From contig JAVBYO010000006.1 in NCBI GenBank assembly GCA_030823955.1, positions 101,671 to 165,670 on the forward strand: a stretch of DNA of 64,000 bases. The letters are read 5' to 3'. Every line of letters begins with the position of its first letter. Positions within the stretch are counted from its first letter, which is position 1. Source of the stretch: Gallionellaceae bacterium (GTDB taxonomy: Bacteria > Pseudomonadota > Gammaproteobacteria > Burkholderiales > Gallionellaceae). The notes under the pieces were generated by a model. It made no database searches. It was not told where the DNA came from and saw only the letters and a list, made by a program, of their open reading frames with translations. Shown here in pieces: positions 28,575 to 38,036 of the stretch. The position numbers and the translations under genes were made by a program.

Positions 28575-29012
28575 TTACGCCTTCAACAGATCAATAGGTT
28601 TGGGTTGCTGCGCGCTATGCGGATGTGTTGCACCGGCATACACCTTCAGCTTGCGCAACATCGCGTAGCCCAAAGGCCCCTTTGGCAACATACCGCGCAC
28701 GGCTTTTTGCAAAACGCGATGTGGATGGCGTTGTTGCAGCTTGGTGAAATTGGTTTCGTATAGGCCGCCTGGATAAGTCGTGTGGCGGTAATACATCTTG
28801 GCCTGCGCCTTGTTGCCGGTCACGCGCAGCTTTTCCGCGTTAACGACCACAACGAAGTCACCGGTATCGACGTGAGGCGTATAAATCGCCTTGTGCTTAC
28901 CGCGCAAGCGCGCGGCGATCTGGCTGGCTAAGCGGCCCAGAATTTGATTGGAAGCGTCAACGAGCAGCCAGTCGTGCTGGACTTCGTGAGGCTTAGCGGA
29001 AAATGTTTTCAT
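28575..29012 (-). CDS. rplM: 50S ribosomal protein L13
   Basis: 145-aa L13 (uL13). Landmarks: [56 protein letters not shown] and [12 protein letters not shown]. The ATG at 29012 has AGGAAA upstream and matches the family start (E. coli L13 has 142 aa); a longer frame upstream was discarded. Transcribed from a strong promoter at 29058-29087, with rpsI following. Confidence 0.97.
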   Translation of the reverse strand: MKTFSAKPHEVQHDWLLVDASNQILGRLASQIAARLRGKHKAIYTPHVDTGDFVVVVNAEKLRVTGNKAQAKMYYRHTTYPGGLYETNFTKLQQRHPHRVLQKAVRGMLPKGPLGYAMLRKLKVYAGATHPHSAQQPKPIDLLKA

Positions 29013-29057
29013 GGCATTTCCTAATACAAAAGAGTTAGTAAACTTCGAAGGGCGCGG

Positions 29058-29087
29058 ATTGTATGCGAGACTGCAAGCTTGTGTCAA
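29058..29087 (-). promoter_or_regulatory. Sigma-70 promoter of rplM-rpsI
   Basis: Minus strand: TTGACA (29087-29082), an 18-bp spacer and TACAAT (29063-29058). The transcript would begin ~40 nt before the rplM ATG, leaving a short leader with AGGAAA. Confidence 0.8.
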
Positions 29088-29217
29088 ATATCTCTGGCAC
29101 GACAATCCGTCAGCAATCGAATTTATTTCTTATTTTCAATAGATTCAAGGATCTTCGGCTCGCTATCGCAACAGGCATGCCGTATGATGTCCGCTCTTCA
29201 AGAATCCACAGATCCCC

Positions 29218-29967
29218 ATGTCCTGGTTCATCACCAACTTCATCGCCGCCATTCTGCTCCCTCCGCTCAATCTGCTGCTGCTCGCGATAATCGGCTTGTT
29301 GCTGTGGCAAAAACGTCCGCGCATCGCTCGCCTGCTGCTTGTCGCCTCAGTCTCTCTCCTCTGGCTGCTCTCCTCACCTTTTTTCTCCATGATGTTACTG
29401 CACACGCTCGAAGGTACGCCACACGCTCTGGATACCGACCAAGATCGCGCCGAGGCGATCGTCGTGCTCGGCGGTGGAACCTATTCCAATGCCCCCGAAT
29501 ATGGCAAAGACACTGTAAGTGAGGCCAGTTTGTCGCGCCTGCGTTACGCAGCCAAACTATATCGGGAGACTGGCAAACCTATTTTAGTTACCGGAGGCAA
29601 TCCTGTTGGCAACCTCACTTCCGAAGGACAGCAAATGAAACAAGCGCTGGAGGAGGAATTCAATATCCCAGTTCGCTGGGTAGAAGATAGATCAGACAAT
29701 ACCCGTGAAAACGCGTATCTCAGCCATGAGATACTCAAGTCTGCTGGCATCAATCGCGTCTATCTAATCACCCACGCATGGCACATGCCACGTTCCGTGG
29801 TGGCCTTTAAACGCGCCGGATTCGAAGTTATCCCGGCCCCGACCAACTATTCCACCCATTTCCAGACCAGCCTACTGAGCTACCTGCCCGATGCTGGCGC
29901 TTTAAGTGTTAGCCGTATCTTCATGCATGAAATGATCGGCATGTTGTGGTATCGGTTAAAATCCTGA
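29218..29967 (+). CDS. ElyC/SanA/YdcF-family (DUF218) membrane protein
   Basis: 249-aa protein with two N-terminal membrane helices (residues ~5-30 and 38-62) and a DUF218 domain: AEAIVVLGGGTYS, SRLRYAAKLYRETGKPILVTGG, DNTRENAYLSHEIL and VYLITHAWHMPRSVVAFKRAGF. The longer ElyC type (factor for envelope integrity and lipid carrier metabolism in E. coli) fits best by length and topology. The activity of DUF218 proteins is poorly defined. A TATGAT -10-like element lies ~30 bp upstream. It is divergent from rplM and has an independent transcription unit. Confidence 0.82.
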   Translation: MSWFITNFIAAILLPPLNLLLLAIIGLLLWQKRPRIARLLLVASVSLLWLLSSPFFSMMLLHTLEGTPHALDTDQDRAEAIVVLGGGTYSNAPEYGKDTVSEASLSRLRYAAKLYRETGKPILVTGGNPVGNLTSEGQQMKQALEEEFNIPVRWVEDRSDNTRENAYLSHEILKSAGINRVYLITHAWHMPRSVVAFKRAGFEVIPAPTNYSTHFQTSLLSYLPDAGALSVSRIFMHEMIGMLWYRLKS

Positions 29968-30012
29968 ATCAGCGGCACAAGCCGCCCCTGCACATAATTA
30001 ATGAGGTGTCGC

Positions 30013-30432
30013 ATGAAAGCACGTGTCAAATGGGTGGAACAAGTCTCGTTTCTGGGCGAGACAGAGAGCGGGCATGCCGTATTGATGGACGGTGCGCCCG
30101 CTGCAGGCGGACGCAATCTCGGGCCGCGCCCGATGGAGATGTTATTGCTTGGCGCCGGCGGCTGCACCAGCTTCGACGTGATCGGCATCCTGAAAAAGAG
30201 CCGCCAGGCCGTATCGGATTGTTATGTCGAGCTTGAGGCGGAACGCGCCGAAGCGGATCCCAAGGTCTTCACCAGGATACACATGCATTTCGTGGTAAAA
30301 GGCAAAGATATCAAGCCGGAAGTGGTTGAGCGCGCCATCAAACTTTCGGCAGAAAAATACTGCTCGGCATCCATCATGCTGGGCAAGACGGCAGACATCA
30401 CACATGACTTTGAGATCGTCGAAGAGCTGTGA
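30013..30432 (+). CDS. OsmC-family protein
   Basis: 139-aa OsmC-like protein. The two family cysteines are Cys51 (LGAGGCTSFDVIGIL) and Cys117 (SAEKYCSASIML). The N-terminal beta strand region MKARVKWVEQVSFLGE and the helix VVERAIKLSAEKY are typical of the YhfA-like branch. OsmC proteins reduce organic hydroperoxides, but the YhfA branch is not well characterised. The ATG at 30013 has GAGG 6 nt upstream, better than an ATG 4 codons earlier. A family-A palindrome follows its stop and separates it from convergent coq7. Confidence 0.88.
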   Translation: MKARVKWVEQVSFLGETESGHAVLMDGAPAAGGRNLGPRPMEMLLLGAGGCTSFDVIGILKKSRQAVSDCYVELEAERAEADPKVFTRIHMHFVVKGKDIKPEVVERAIKLSAEKYCSASIMLGKTADITHDFEIVEEL

Positions 30433-30510
30433 AACGTGAAGATGAAAATGTGAAAAGTAAATACGTAAGGCTGGTTCTACGATTCACTTTTCACGTTTAA
30501 CATTTCACAG
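30428..30510. repeat. Palindromic intergenic repeat, family A, second copy
   Basis: CTGTGAAACGTGAA... (from 30427) facing ...TTTCACGTTTAACATTTCACAG (to 30510), with internal GTGAAAAGT and ACTTTTCAC. It is less perfect than the copy at 3032-3104. It fills the gap between the osmC stop and the coq7 stop. Confidence 0.75.
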
Positions 30511-30513
30511 AAG

Positions 30514-31140
30514 TCAAACCCAATAAACCGTACGCGTCATCACCACCGACATCCCGCGCATCGCCAGCTTCACCGGCAAAGGTAACTCAGCGGCACCGAG
30601 CTTGATCGCCATATCGGAATGGCTGACCTCATCGGCATACATCTGTTGGACGACCTCCCGACTCTTGGCATCCTGTAGCGGGAGACTATCCAGATGGCTT
30701 TGCAGATGTGCACCGACCTGTCGTTCAGTCTCGGCAAGAAAGCCCAAGTTCCACTTATCCCCCAGCAAGCCGGCCACCGCGCCCAGCGCCAGCGAACCAG
30801 AGTACCAGAGCGGATTCAACAAGCTCAGATGACTGCCCAGCTCCCCGACACGCTTCGATGTCCAAGCCAGATGTTCAGTCTCCTCCCATGCCGCCCGCTT
30901 CAACTTTTCCTGCACCAAAGGATCACGTGCCGTCAGTGCCTGCCCCTGATACAACGCCTGGGCACAGATCTCTCCCGTATGATTGATACGCATCAACGCG
31001 GCGGCATGTTGCTTTTCCGCGTCATCCATCACACCCTCCGGAGTCCCGGCATCAGGATACGGTCGCGCAGTCGGCGCCTTGGCAAACAAGGTACGCAGGC
31101 CTTTATCGAACTCGACGATCAACCCATCCAGATTCAACAT
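30514..31140 (-). CDS. coq7: Coq7-type demethoxyubiquinone monooxygenase
   Basis: Di-iron hydroxylase of ubiquinone synthesis (the C6 hydroxylation done by UbiF in E. coli). The 208 aa show the carboxylate-bridged ligands in [38 protein letters not shown] and [11 protein letters not shown]. Length is typical of the betaproteobacterial form. It is a monocistronic minus-strand gene; its stop lies inside the region of the family-A palindrome shared with osmC. Confidence 0.94.
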   Translation of the reverse strand: MLNLDGLIVEFDKGLRTLFAKAPTARPYPDAGTPEGVMDDAEKQHAAALMRINHTGEICAQALYQGQALTARDPLVQEKLKRAAWEETEHLAWTSKRVGELGSHLSLLNPLWYSGSLALGAVAGLLGDKWNLGFLAETERQVGAHLQSHLDSLPLQDAKSREVVQQMYADEVSHSDMAIKLGAAELPLPVKLAMRGMSVVMTRTVYWV

Positions 31141-31196
31141 GTCACTCTCCCCATAATCAACCCGGCCAATCTAGGCAATTGCCTCGCCTCTGTCAA

Positions 31197-31226
31197 ATAA
31201 AAACGACCGCCCGAAGGCGGTCGTTC
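31197..31226 (-). terminator. Rho-independent terminator of the first porin gene
   Basis: Minus-strand stem AACGACCGCC-TTCG-GGCGGTCGTT (10 bp, perfect) followed by TTTTATTT, 27 bp after the porin stop. Confidence 0.88.
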
Positions 31227-31252
31227 GATCCTGCAATCCGATGCTTCCAGAT

Positions 31253-32308
31253 TTAGAACTTCTTGCGCAGACCTACAGCAACAATACTGGAGCTACCACC
31301 GTTGGTCAGAGTTGCCGCACTCAAGGCATTACCCACAACGCTATAGGTATTGGTTGCAGAGCCATTGGTTACGCTGTGGTACGCGGCGTATCCGGTAACT
31401 GTTTTTGACACGGTACGCAAATAACCAACAGTGTATCCGGTACCATTGCTATTGGCAGTCGCCATAGTGTTCGAAGCATAAGTCAACGCCAGTGCATCGT
31501 TACCCAACGGAATCACGCCAGACAGCGACATAGCTGTATTGTCCTTAGTTGCTGTGCTCGCCTTGCTGGATTGGTAAGTAGCCAATATCTTGGCAACACC
31601 CAAATCATAGGAACCGCCCAAGGCGTACTCAGAAGTGGTGGCACCACCTGCGTTTTCGTTTCCGGTACCCGCATATACCAGGCCAGCGCTGATCGGGCCT
31701 TCGGCGTAAGACGCAGAAGCCAGCACAGCCGTAGATTTCAGGCCTGTCGTAGCTGAGCTAGCAGCACCCAGATCGGTTCCAGCCAATGCCGTGCTGTAGT
31801 TCAACGCAAACGACAGCCCGCCCATGCTGGGAGAGATATAAGCCAATGCGCGCTGTGCACGAGCTGCACCCGCAGTAGTGCCGATCAGGAAACCACCACC
31901 CTTGGCAACACTTTGCAGCGGCGAGACCAGCGAGCCTGCAACCGGGTCATATTTTGCAGCAAAGTCGTAACCGGTCGTTTGCAGATAACCCGATGCCACC
32001 GTACCGAAGCTGCCTGCGAGCGCAACATACTCTTGGCGCGCGTTGCCTACTGTATCGCTAGTCTGTGTATCCAAAGCATATTCCAGTACACCGGCAGCGG
32101 TCAGACCATCACCCAAATCTTCGGAGATTTTCAATCCAACGCGGGACGTGGAGAGGCCGCCGGAATAACCCAGCAGGTCACTTTTTTGGCCATCGGCCGA
32201 AACACTGACCACCGCAGCATCAAGGATGCCGTAGGGGGTCACATCAGCGAAAGCTGGTGCGGAAAATGCGGCAGCAACAACAGCGAGAGCGATGATTTTC
32301 TTTTGCAT
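31253..32308 (-). CDS. Gram-negative porin (type 4, trimeric)
   Basis: 351-aa outer-membrane porin. Signal peptide MQKKIIALAVVAAAFSAPAFA (residues 1-21), then a beta-barrel starting DVTPYGILDAAVVS. Typical porin segments are SRVGLKISEDLGDGL and YISPSMGGLSFALNY. It ends ...VAVGLRKKF, with the C-terminal Phe needed for Bam recognition. The ATG at 32308 has GAGGAG upstream; an ATG 5 codons earlier was rejected. A second porin gene lies 0.4 kb upstream in the same direction with its own terminator, so they are separate units. Substrate selectivity is unknown. Confidence 0.92.
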   Translation of the reverse strand: MQKKIIALAVVAAAFSAPAFADVTPYGILDAAVVSVSADGQKSDLLGYSGGLSTSRVGLKISEDLGDGLTAAGVLEYALDTQTSDTVGNARQEYVALAGSFGTVASGYLQTTGYDFAAKYDPVAGSLVSPLQSVAKGGGFLIGTTAGAARAQRALAYISPSMGGLSFALNYSTALAGTDLGAASSATTGLKSTAVLASASYAEGPISAGLVYAGTGNENAGGATTSEYALGGSYDLGVAKILATYQSSKASTATKDNTAMSLSGVIPLGNDALALTYASNTMATANSNGTGYTVGYLRTVSKTVTGYAAYHSVTNGSATNTYSVVGNALSAATLTNGGSSSIVAVGLRKKF

Positions 32309-32393
32309 ATTTGGACTCCTCATTATTGAATTTGAATAATTGTCTGAAAACGGCAGGTTTCAAATATCCGTACTCGTTTCGGGGCCAAAACTA

Positions 32394-32424
32394 CTTACAC
32401 ATCCTTACGGCAGACTTACATTAC
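32394..32424 (-). promoter_or_regulatory. Phased GTAAG/CTTAC repeats upstream of the first porin
   Basis: CTTAC at 32394, 32404 and 32415 (10 and 11 bp apart), with an ATTAC at 32420, 86-116 bp before the porin start. One-turn spacing of short direct repeats is typical of OmpR/PhoB-family binding sites. No defined consensus is matched. Confidence 0.35.
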
Positions 32425-32633
32425 AAGCACATTGCAAATTGATTGCAGAGGGAGTCAAAGAAGAAGGCCGATCTCAATCTCGCACCCGCCTTACTACGAC
32501 AGGGGCTGGAGGACATGTTCAGCCAATTGCAGGGGCATATACTCAACGAACCCCGCTCACCAAAACTGTTGTTTTTTTGCAACGTTGCGGCATTTTTGCA
32601 CGTCAATAACACTCCGAATTAAACTTCGAGGCA

Positions 32634-32667
32634 TAAAAAAACGGACACTCGTTAAAGTGTCCGTTCT
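32634..32667 (-). terminator. Rho-independent terminator of the second porin gene
   Basis: Minus-strand stem AACGGACACT-TTAACG-AGTGTCCGTT (10 bp, perfect) followed by TTTTTTA, ~45 bp after the stop. Confidence 0.88.
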
Positions 32668-32711
32668 CTAGTTTCATCCAACCGAAACACCCTCGCATGG
32701 AGGGATGTCGA

Positions 32712-33755
32712 TTAAAACGAGTGGATCAGGCCAGTACCAAATGCAGATTGTGCAGAACCCGTGTCCGTTCCGAATGTGGTACCTGCGTTAAAGCCATACT
32801 TGCCATGAGCATCGTTCTTGAGCGCCGTGTAAGCCGCAAACAGTTCGGTACGTTTGGAGAAGTTGTAGCCATAACGAACAGACACTTGATTCGCGCCGGT
32901 ATTGGCTGTCGCTGTTGAACCCGCGATGGCGTAGCTGACTGCCAGCTTGCTCGCGCCCATCTTGTATTCACCCACCAACTCGCTGTTACCTTGAGTGTAG
33001 TTCGCTGTCGCCGAAGTATTCACAGTGATGCTTTCAACCGTAGCACCCAACCAGAAGTCGCCCATGGTGTAACGAGCAACCAGACGGGTCGCCGAATCGC
33101 TCTTCCCGGCAGTGGTGTCGTCTGCACGGCTTTCGATCGCGGCAGCTACATAAATCGCGTCAACATCATAAGTGGCAGCCAAAGAGAACAGGCTCTTGTC
33201 TTGGGTAGCTGTAGGCGCCTCATCTGGACTGAACGATGCAGCCAATGTCACACCGCCCAGAGACGGCGACCAGTATTGCAGATCGTTCTTCTGACGTGTG
33301 TTGTAGTTCTTGTTGTTAGTAGAACCACCAGCACGACCAATCAGATTCAACGCGCTGAACACTGTAGTGTTGTCGAACAACTCAACTTTGTTATGCGCGA
33401 CCTTGAACGGTGTATCCCATACTCCGAGGATCACTTTACCAAAACCACCTTCCAGACCAACACCGCTATTGCGGGTGCCGTTGCCTACGCCGTTACCGGA
33501 ATTGCCGTCTGCATCCATCTGCACTTCGTATTGATAGATCGCATTCAGACCGTCACCCAGATCTTCTTTGCCCTTCACGCCGAAACGGGAAGCATTGGTT
33601 TGCAGGCGCATGGCGCTGGTTTTGGCAGCTTTATCATTGGACACGGATTCGATGTTCAGAAATGCCTTACCGTAGACTGTCACGTTTGCATTGTCAGCGA
33701 AAGCAGGCGCGGAGATTGCGGCTGCGATTGCCAGAGCGATGATTTTCTTTTGCAT
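32712..33755 (-). CDS. Gram-negative porin (type 4), second gene
   Basis: 347-aa trimeric porin. Signal peptide MQKKIIALAIAAAISAPAFA, then NVTVYGKAFLNIESV and the porin motif SRFGVKGKEDLGDGLNAIYQYE. The loop-3-like segment NNKNYNTRQKNDLQYWSP is typical of neutral porins. The end is ...FGTGLIHSF, with a terminal Phe. The ATG at 33755 has AAGGAG 9 nt upstream; 54 upstream in-frame codons were dropped because they precede the signal peptide. It shares the signal sequence with the first porin but diverges in the barrel, so these are old paralogues. It has its own terminator. Confidence 0.93.
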   Translation of the reverse strand: MQKKIIALAIAAAISAPAFADNANVTVYGKAFLNIESVSNDKAAKTSAMRLQTNASRFGVKGKEDLGDGLNAIYQYEVQMDADGNSGNGVGNGTRNSGVGLEGGFGKVILGVWDTPFKVAHNKVELFDNTTVFSALNLIGRAGGSTNNKNYNTRQKNDLQYWSPSLGGVTLAASFSPDEAPTATQDKSLFSLAATYDVDAIYVAAAIESRADDTTAGKSDSATRLVARYTMGDFWLGATVESITVNTSATANYTQGNSELVGEYKMGASKLAVSYAIAGSTATANTGANQVSVRYGYNFSKRTELFAAYTALKNDAHGKYGFNAGTTFGTDTGSAQSAFGTGLIHSF

Positions 33756-33960
33756 CTTTAATAACTCCTTAACGTTAAAGTTGGTTTCACCGCCTGATTG
33801 GCAGGTGTAATCAAAATTCCCTCGAGTGAGAATTCGGAGCGGATTCTGCCGCAAAAAATCGCATACACAGACTTGTAACAAAAATTTCACAAGACTGTAT
33901 CTATCCCGCCACAACACTGCGTGTTGTCACAAGATTGCAATCAAATTGCGCTAGGAGAAT

Positions 33961-34755
33961 TCAGGTCGGCGAGAAGACTCGGGCCAATTCGGCTCCGGGA
34001 TCGTCGGCGCGCATAAAGGCTTCGCCGACGAGAAAGGAATACACCCGATGTTCACGCATTCGCTGCACATCGTCGGCAGTGAAGATGCCGCTCTCGGTGA
34101 CAACGATGCGATCTTCCGGAACAGCAGACAAAAGTCCGAGTGTGGTTTGCAGACTGACTTCAAAGGTACGTAGATTGCGATTGTTGATGCCGATCAGCGG
34201 GGTGGACAATTGCAACGCGGCTTTCAGCTCTTCGCCGTCATGCACCTCCACCAATACCGCCATGCCCAACTCATGGGCCAGCGCCTCGAAGCGCTGCATC
34301 TGTTGCAACGTCAGTGCAGCTGCGATCAGTAGAATGGCATCCGCCCCCATCGCGTGCGCCTGATAGATCTGGTATTCGTCCACTATGAAATCCTTGCGCA
34401 GCACCGGCAACTCACAGGCGGCACGTGCCTGTTGCAGATATTCAGCACGACCCTGAAAAAATTGCTCGTCGGTCAGCACCGACAGACACGCCGCTCCGTG
34501 CCGCGCGTAACTCTGCGCGATCTCCGCCGGATGAAAGTCTGCGCGTATCACCCCCTTGCTCGGGCTGGCCTTCTTGATCTCGGCGATCACAGCAGACTGT
34601 CCTGCCGCGATCTTGTTGCGTATCGCCCCGACAAAATCTCGTGCAGGTGCGACCTGCTCGGCTTCGGCACGCATGGCAGACAAAGGAAGTGATGCCAGTG
34701 CGGCAGCGACTTCCTGCGCTTTCACCGCAAGGATTTTTTTCAGAATATCGGACAT
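33961..34755 (-). CDS. trpC: Indole-3-glycerol phosphate synthase
   Basis: Fourth tryptophan step: closes CdRP to indole-3-glycerol phosphate in a TIM barrel. The 264 aa start [16 protein letters not shown]. Catalytic segments: [61 protein letters not shown] and [13 protein letters not shown]. The start lies 81 bp from the divergent proA. No other trp genes are adjacent, so it may be separated from trpEGD or be the last gene of a cluster located elsewhere. Confidence 0.95.
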   Translation of the reverse strand: MSDILKKILAVKAQEVAAALASLPLSAMRAEAEQVAPARDFVGAIRNKIAAGQSAVIAEIKKASPSKGVIRADFHPAEIAQSYARHGAACLSVLTDEQFFQGRAEYLQQARAACELPVLRKDFIVDEYQIYQAHAMGADAILLIAAALTLQQMQRFEALAHELGMAVLVEVHDGEELKAALQLSTPLIGINNRNLRTFEVSLQTTLGLLSAVPEDRIVVTESGIFTADDVQRMREHRVYSFLVGEAFMRADDPGAELARVFSPT

Positions 34756-34836
34756 GCTGAGCTTTCTTGAATAAGGTGCGCATTCTAGCGCATGTGCAAT
34801 GCTAAAATACCTCCCACACGCAACACTGGAAACATC

Positions 34837-36096
34837 ATGGAAGACGTCAAACAATACATGAAGTCCGTCGGGCAACAGGCTCGCACCGCATCGCGCCTGA
34901 TGGCGCAAGCCGACACCAACGCCAAGAACCGCGCGCTGGAGAACATCGCCACGGCCATCCTGCTGAACAGCGCCAAGCTGACCGCCGAGAACGCCAAGGA
35001 TGTCGCCGCTGCCAAGGCCAACGGTTTGGATGCGGCCTCCATCGACCGCCTCACGCTCACCGAAAAGACCATCAAAGGCATGGCCGAGGGCCTGCGCCAG
35101 ATCGCCGCGCTGCCCGATCCTATCGGCGAAATTTCCGACATGAAATACCGTCCTTCCGGCATCCAGGTCGGCAAGATGCGCGTGCCGCTGGGCGTCATCG
35201 GCATCATCTATGAATCGCGTCCGAACGTAACCGCGGACGCGGCCGGGCTGTGCCTGAAGTCCGGCAATGCCGCCATCCTGCGCGGCGGCTCTGAAGCTAT
35301 CCATTCCAATCAGGCCATCGCCGCCTGCGTCTATCAGGGGCTGCGTGAAGCCGGCTTGCCAGAGACCGCGGTGCAAGTGGTGAACACCACCGACCGCGCG
35401 GCGGTGGGCGAACTCATCACCATGAAAGAGTATGTGGACGTGATCGTGCCGCGCGGCGGCAAGAGCCTCATCGCCCGCATCTCCGACGAAGCCAAGGTGC
35501 CGGTCATCAAGCATCTGGATGGTATCTGCCATGTGTATATCGACGACGAGGCTGACTTAGCAAAAGCCATCCGCATCGCCGACAACGCCAAGACGCATCG
35601 CTACGGCGTGTGCAATGCGATGGAGACTCTACTGGTGAACGCCAGCGTCGCGGCGCAGGTACTGCCGGAGCTGTGCGGCATCTACCTCAAGAAAGGCGTC
35701 GAACTACGCGGCGATGATGCAGCACGCAAACTCGTCGCGCAGATGAGCGCGGCTACCGAAGAGGATTGGCGCACCGAATACCTCGCGCCTATCCTGAGCG
35801 TGCGCGTGGTGGCGAATCTGGACGAGGCCATCGACCACATCAACACCTACAGCTCGCAACACACCGACAGCATCGTCACCGAGAACTACACCAAGGCCAT
35901 GCGCTTCCTGCGCGAAGTCGATTCCGCCAGCGTGATGGTGAACGCCTCGACGCGCTTCGCCGACGGTTTCGAGTACGGACTCGGTGCCGAGATCGGCATC
36001 TCCACCGACAAGATCCACGCGCGCGGCCCAGTGGGGCTGGAAGGACTGACCTCGCAAAAATTTATTGTTTTAGGTAACGGGCAGATCAGAATTTAG
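34837..36096 (+). CDS. proA: Glutamate-5-semialdehyde dehydrogenase
   Basis: NADPH-dependent reduction of gamma-glutamyl phosphate in proline synthesis. The 419 aa start [15 protein letters not shown]; the ATG at 34837 has GGAAA upstream, and an ATG 15 codons earlier was rejected. The catalytic cysteine is in [15 protein letters not shown]. Other landmarks: [33 protein letters not shown] and DGICHVYID. Divergent from trpC. proB is not in the window. A family-B repeat cluster separates it from lpdA. Confidence 0.95.
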   Translation: MEDVKQYMKSVGQQARTASRLMAQADTNAKNRALENIATAILLNSAKLTAENAKDVAAAKANGLDAASIDRLTLTEKTIKGMAEGLRQIAALPDPIGEISDMKYRPSGIQVGKMRVPLGVIGIIYESRPNVTADAAGLCLKSGNAAILRGGSEAIHSNQAIAACVYQGLREAGLPETAVQVVNTTDRAAVGELITMKEYVDVIVPRGGKSLIARISDEAKVPVIKHLDGICHVYIDDEADLAKAIRIADNAKTHRYGVCNAMETLLVNASVAAQVLPELCGIYLKKGVELRGDDAARKLVAQMSAATEEDWRTEYLAPILSVRVVANLDEAIDHINTYSSQHTDSIVTENYTKAMRFLREVDSASVMVNASTRFADGFEYGLGAEIGISTDKIHARGPVGLEGLTSQKFIVLGNGQIRI

Positions 36097-36103
36097 AAAA
36101 CAC

Positions 36104-36193
36104 TCCCTCTCCCCTCGCGGGAGAGGGTTGGGGAGAGGGGACTCTCAAAATGTCACCCTCTCCCTAACCCTCCCCCATCAAGGGGGAGGGGGC
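36104..36193. repeat. Two palindromic repeats of family B between proA and lpdA
   Basis: CCCTCTCCCCTCGCGGGAGAGGG + TTGGGGAGAGGGG (36104-36140) and, inverted, CACCCTCTCCCTAACC + CTCCCCCATCAAGGGGGAG (36154-36193). The two units face each other, giving a larger inverted structure. Same family as 17095-17130 and 48425-48540. Confidence 0.8.
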
Positions 36194-36219
36194 ACAAACA
36201 GCAAACTTACGGAGAGCAC

Positions 36220-37971
36220 ATGAGCACAATCGAAATCAAAGTACCGGACATCGGCGGATTCAAAGGCGTTGCCGTGATCGAGATCGCTGTAAAAGCAGGC
36301 GACAAGATCGAGCAGGAGCAAGCGCTCATCTCGCTGGAGACCGACAAAGCGACGATGGAAGTACCCTCGCCCGTTGCGGGCACGGTAAAAGAATTGAAAG
36401 TGAAAGTCGGCGACAAAGTATCGGAAGGTTCTGTCATCCTGTTGCTGGAAAGCAGTGCCGCAGCCCCAGCACCGGCCGCAAGCAAACCGGCAGCGCAAGC
36501 CGCTGCTCCCGCGCCGCAAGTCGCACCGACACCGGCAGCCAATGTCGCCAAGGGTGATATCCACGCCGAAGTGGTAGTGCTCGGTGCCGGCCCCGGCGGA
36601 TACACCGCTGCATTCCGCGCTGCCGACCTCGGCAAACAAGTGATCCTGATCGAGAAACATGCATCGCTCGGCGGCGTCTGTCTCAACGTCGGTTGCATCC
36701 CGTCCAAGGCGCTGTTGCATGTGGCCAAAGTCATCAACGAGGCGGAAGAAGTCAGCCATCACGGCGTGACCTTCGCCAAACCGAAGATCGACATCGATGC
36801 CATCCGTAGCTGGAAAGAGAGCGTCATCACCAAGCTCACCGGCGGCCTCGCTGCATTGGCTAAACAACGCAAAGTGCAAGTGGTACGCGGCACCGCCAAA
36901 TTCACCTCGCCCAACAGCCTTGCAGTGCAAACCGCCGAGGGTGAGAAAATTGTCACTTTCGACAACGCCATTGTGGCAGCAGGCAGCAGCGTGGCGCGCA
37001 TTCCCGGCTTCCCTTACGACGACGAACGTATCATCGACTCCACCGGCGCGTTGGCGTTGAAGGATGTGCCGAAGCGCATGCTGGTGATCGGCGGCGGCAT
37101 CATCGGCCTGGAAATGGCCACCGTATACGACGCCCTCGGCGCAAAGATCTCCGTGGTCGAGCTGATGGACCAGATCATGCCCGGCGCGGACAAAGACATG
37201 ATCAAGCCGCTGCACACACGCATCGCCAAGCGTTACGAAGCCATCATGCTGAAGACCAAGGTCACCAAGATCGAAGCGACCAAGGCTGGTTTGAAAGTCA
37301 CCTTTGAAGGTGAGCAAGCACCCGCCGAAGCTCAGGTGTACGACAAAGTATTGATGGCCGTGGGCCGCCGTCCAAACGGGCGCGAGATCGCCGCCGAAGC
37401 AGCCGGACTCATCGTCAACGAGCGCGGCTTCATCCCGGTGGACAAACAAATGCGCACCAACGTACCGCACATCTTCGCCATCGGCGACATCGTGGGCGAC
37501 CCGATGCTGGCGCACAAGGCGGTGCATGAAGGCAAAGTCGCAGCGGAGAACATCGCCGGACACAAAGCCTTCTTCGAGCCACTCACCATTCCTTCCGTCG
37601 CTTACACCGATCCCGAGATCGCATGGATGGGACTCACCGAGACACAGGCCAAGGCGCAGGGCATCACCTATGAGAAAGCTTCCTTCCCGTGGGCCGCTTC
37701 CGGCCGTGCACTGTCTATCGCACGCGAAGAAGGCGCAACCAAGGTACTGCTCGACCCGACCACACGCCGCATCCTCGGCATGGGTATCGTCGGTGTAAAC
37801 GCGGGTGAGCTGATCGCCGAGGGTGTGCTGGCACTGGAGATGGGCGCAGATATGGAAGACATCGGCCTCACCATCCATCCGCACCCGACCTTATCCGAAA
37901 CCCTGTGTTTTGCCGCCGAGATGGCGGAAGGCACTATCACCGACCTGTTGCCGCCGCGCAAGAGATCCTGA
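36220..37971 (+). CDS. lpdA: Dihydrolipoyl dehydrogenase with N-terminal lipoyl domain
   Basis: E3 component of 2-oxoacid dehydrogenase complexes; reoxidises dihydrolipoamide with NAD+. The 583 aa consist of a lipoyl domain (residues 1-~80, lipoyl Lys43 in [13 protein letters not shown]), an Ala/Pro linker (~82-112) and a flavoprotein part (~115-580). The latter has the FAD motif [11 protein letters not shown], redox disulfide Cys154/Cys159 ([10 protein letters not shown]), NAD motif [10 protein letters not shown] and catalytic His in HPHPTLSE. Lipoyl-E3 fusions usually sit with aceE/aceF; here the gene is alone. A ribosome site (GGAG) precedes the ATG, and a strong terminator follows. Confidence 0.94.
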   Translation: MSTIEIKVPDIGGFKGVAVIEIAVKAGDKIEQEQALISLETDKATMEVPSPVAGTVKELKVKVGDKVSEGSVILLLESSAAAPAPAASKPAAQAAAPAPQVAPTPAANVAKGDIHAEVVVLGAGPGGYTAAFRAADLGKQVILIEKHASLGGVCLNVGCIPSKALLHVAKVINEAEEVSHHGVTFAKPKIDIDAIRSWKESVITKLTGGLAALAKQRKVQVVRGTAKFTSPNSLAVQTAEGEKIVTFDNAIVAAGSSVARIPGFPYDDERIIDSTGALALKDVPKRMLVIGGGIIGLEMATVYDALGAKISVVELMDQIMPGADKDMIKPLHTRIAKRYEAIMLKTKVTKIEATKAGLKVTFEGEQAPAEAQVYDKVLMAVGRRPNGREIAAEAAGLIVNERGFIPVDKQMRTNVPHIFAIGDIVGDPMLAHKAVHEGKVAAENIAGHKAFFEPLTIPSVAYTDPEIAWMGLTETQAKAQGITYEKASFPWAASGRALSIAREEGATKVLLDPTTRRILGMGIVGVNAGELIAEGVLALEMGADMEDIGLTIHPHPTLSETLCFAAEMAEGTITDLLPPRKRS

Positions 37972-37980
37972 GGACACGTA

Positions 37981-38022
37981 CCAAAAGCAACGGGGAGCCT
38001 TTCGGCTCCCCGTTGCTTTTGG
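37981..38022. terminator. Bidirectional terminator between lpdA and the FabMG-family gene
   Basis: Perfect 19-bp stem CCAAAAGCAACGGGGAGCC / GGCTCCCCGTTGCTTTTGG with a 4-nt loop, 9 bp after the lpdA stop and 14 bp after the convergent gene's stop. T-runs flank on both strands. Confidence 0.88.
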
Positions 38023-38036
38023 TGCTATTGGTCAGC

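Larger units (their letters stand above)
32309..32711. other. 403-bp intergenic region between the two porin genes
   Basis: It contains the second porin's terminator (32634-32667), a perfect 10-bp palindrome GCAACGTTGC (32579-32588), and a run of CTTAC repeats (32394-32419) upstream of the first porin. No convincing gene was seen; short frames here have no recognisable features or ribosome sites. Confidence 0.6.

Noticed and set aside
32340..32671. Short frames in the gap between the two porin genes
   Set aside because: No ribosome sites or recognisable sequence; they cross a terminator and the phased CTTAC array.
34756..35532. N-terminal extension of the trpC frame by ~259 codons
   Set aside because: Lies antisense to proA and past the trpC start MSDILKK; no similarity to IGPS extensions.
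36178..37884. 568-codon open frame antisense to lpdA
   Set aside because: Shadow of lpdA; composition rich in G, C, H and D without motifs.
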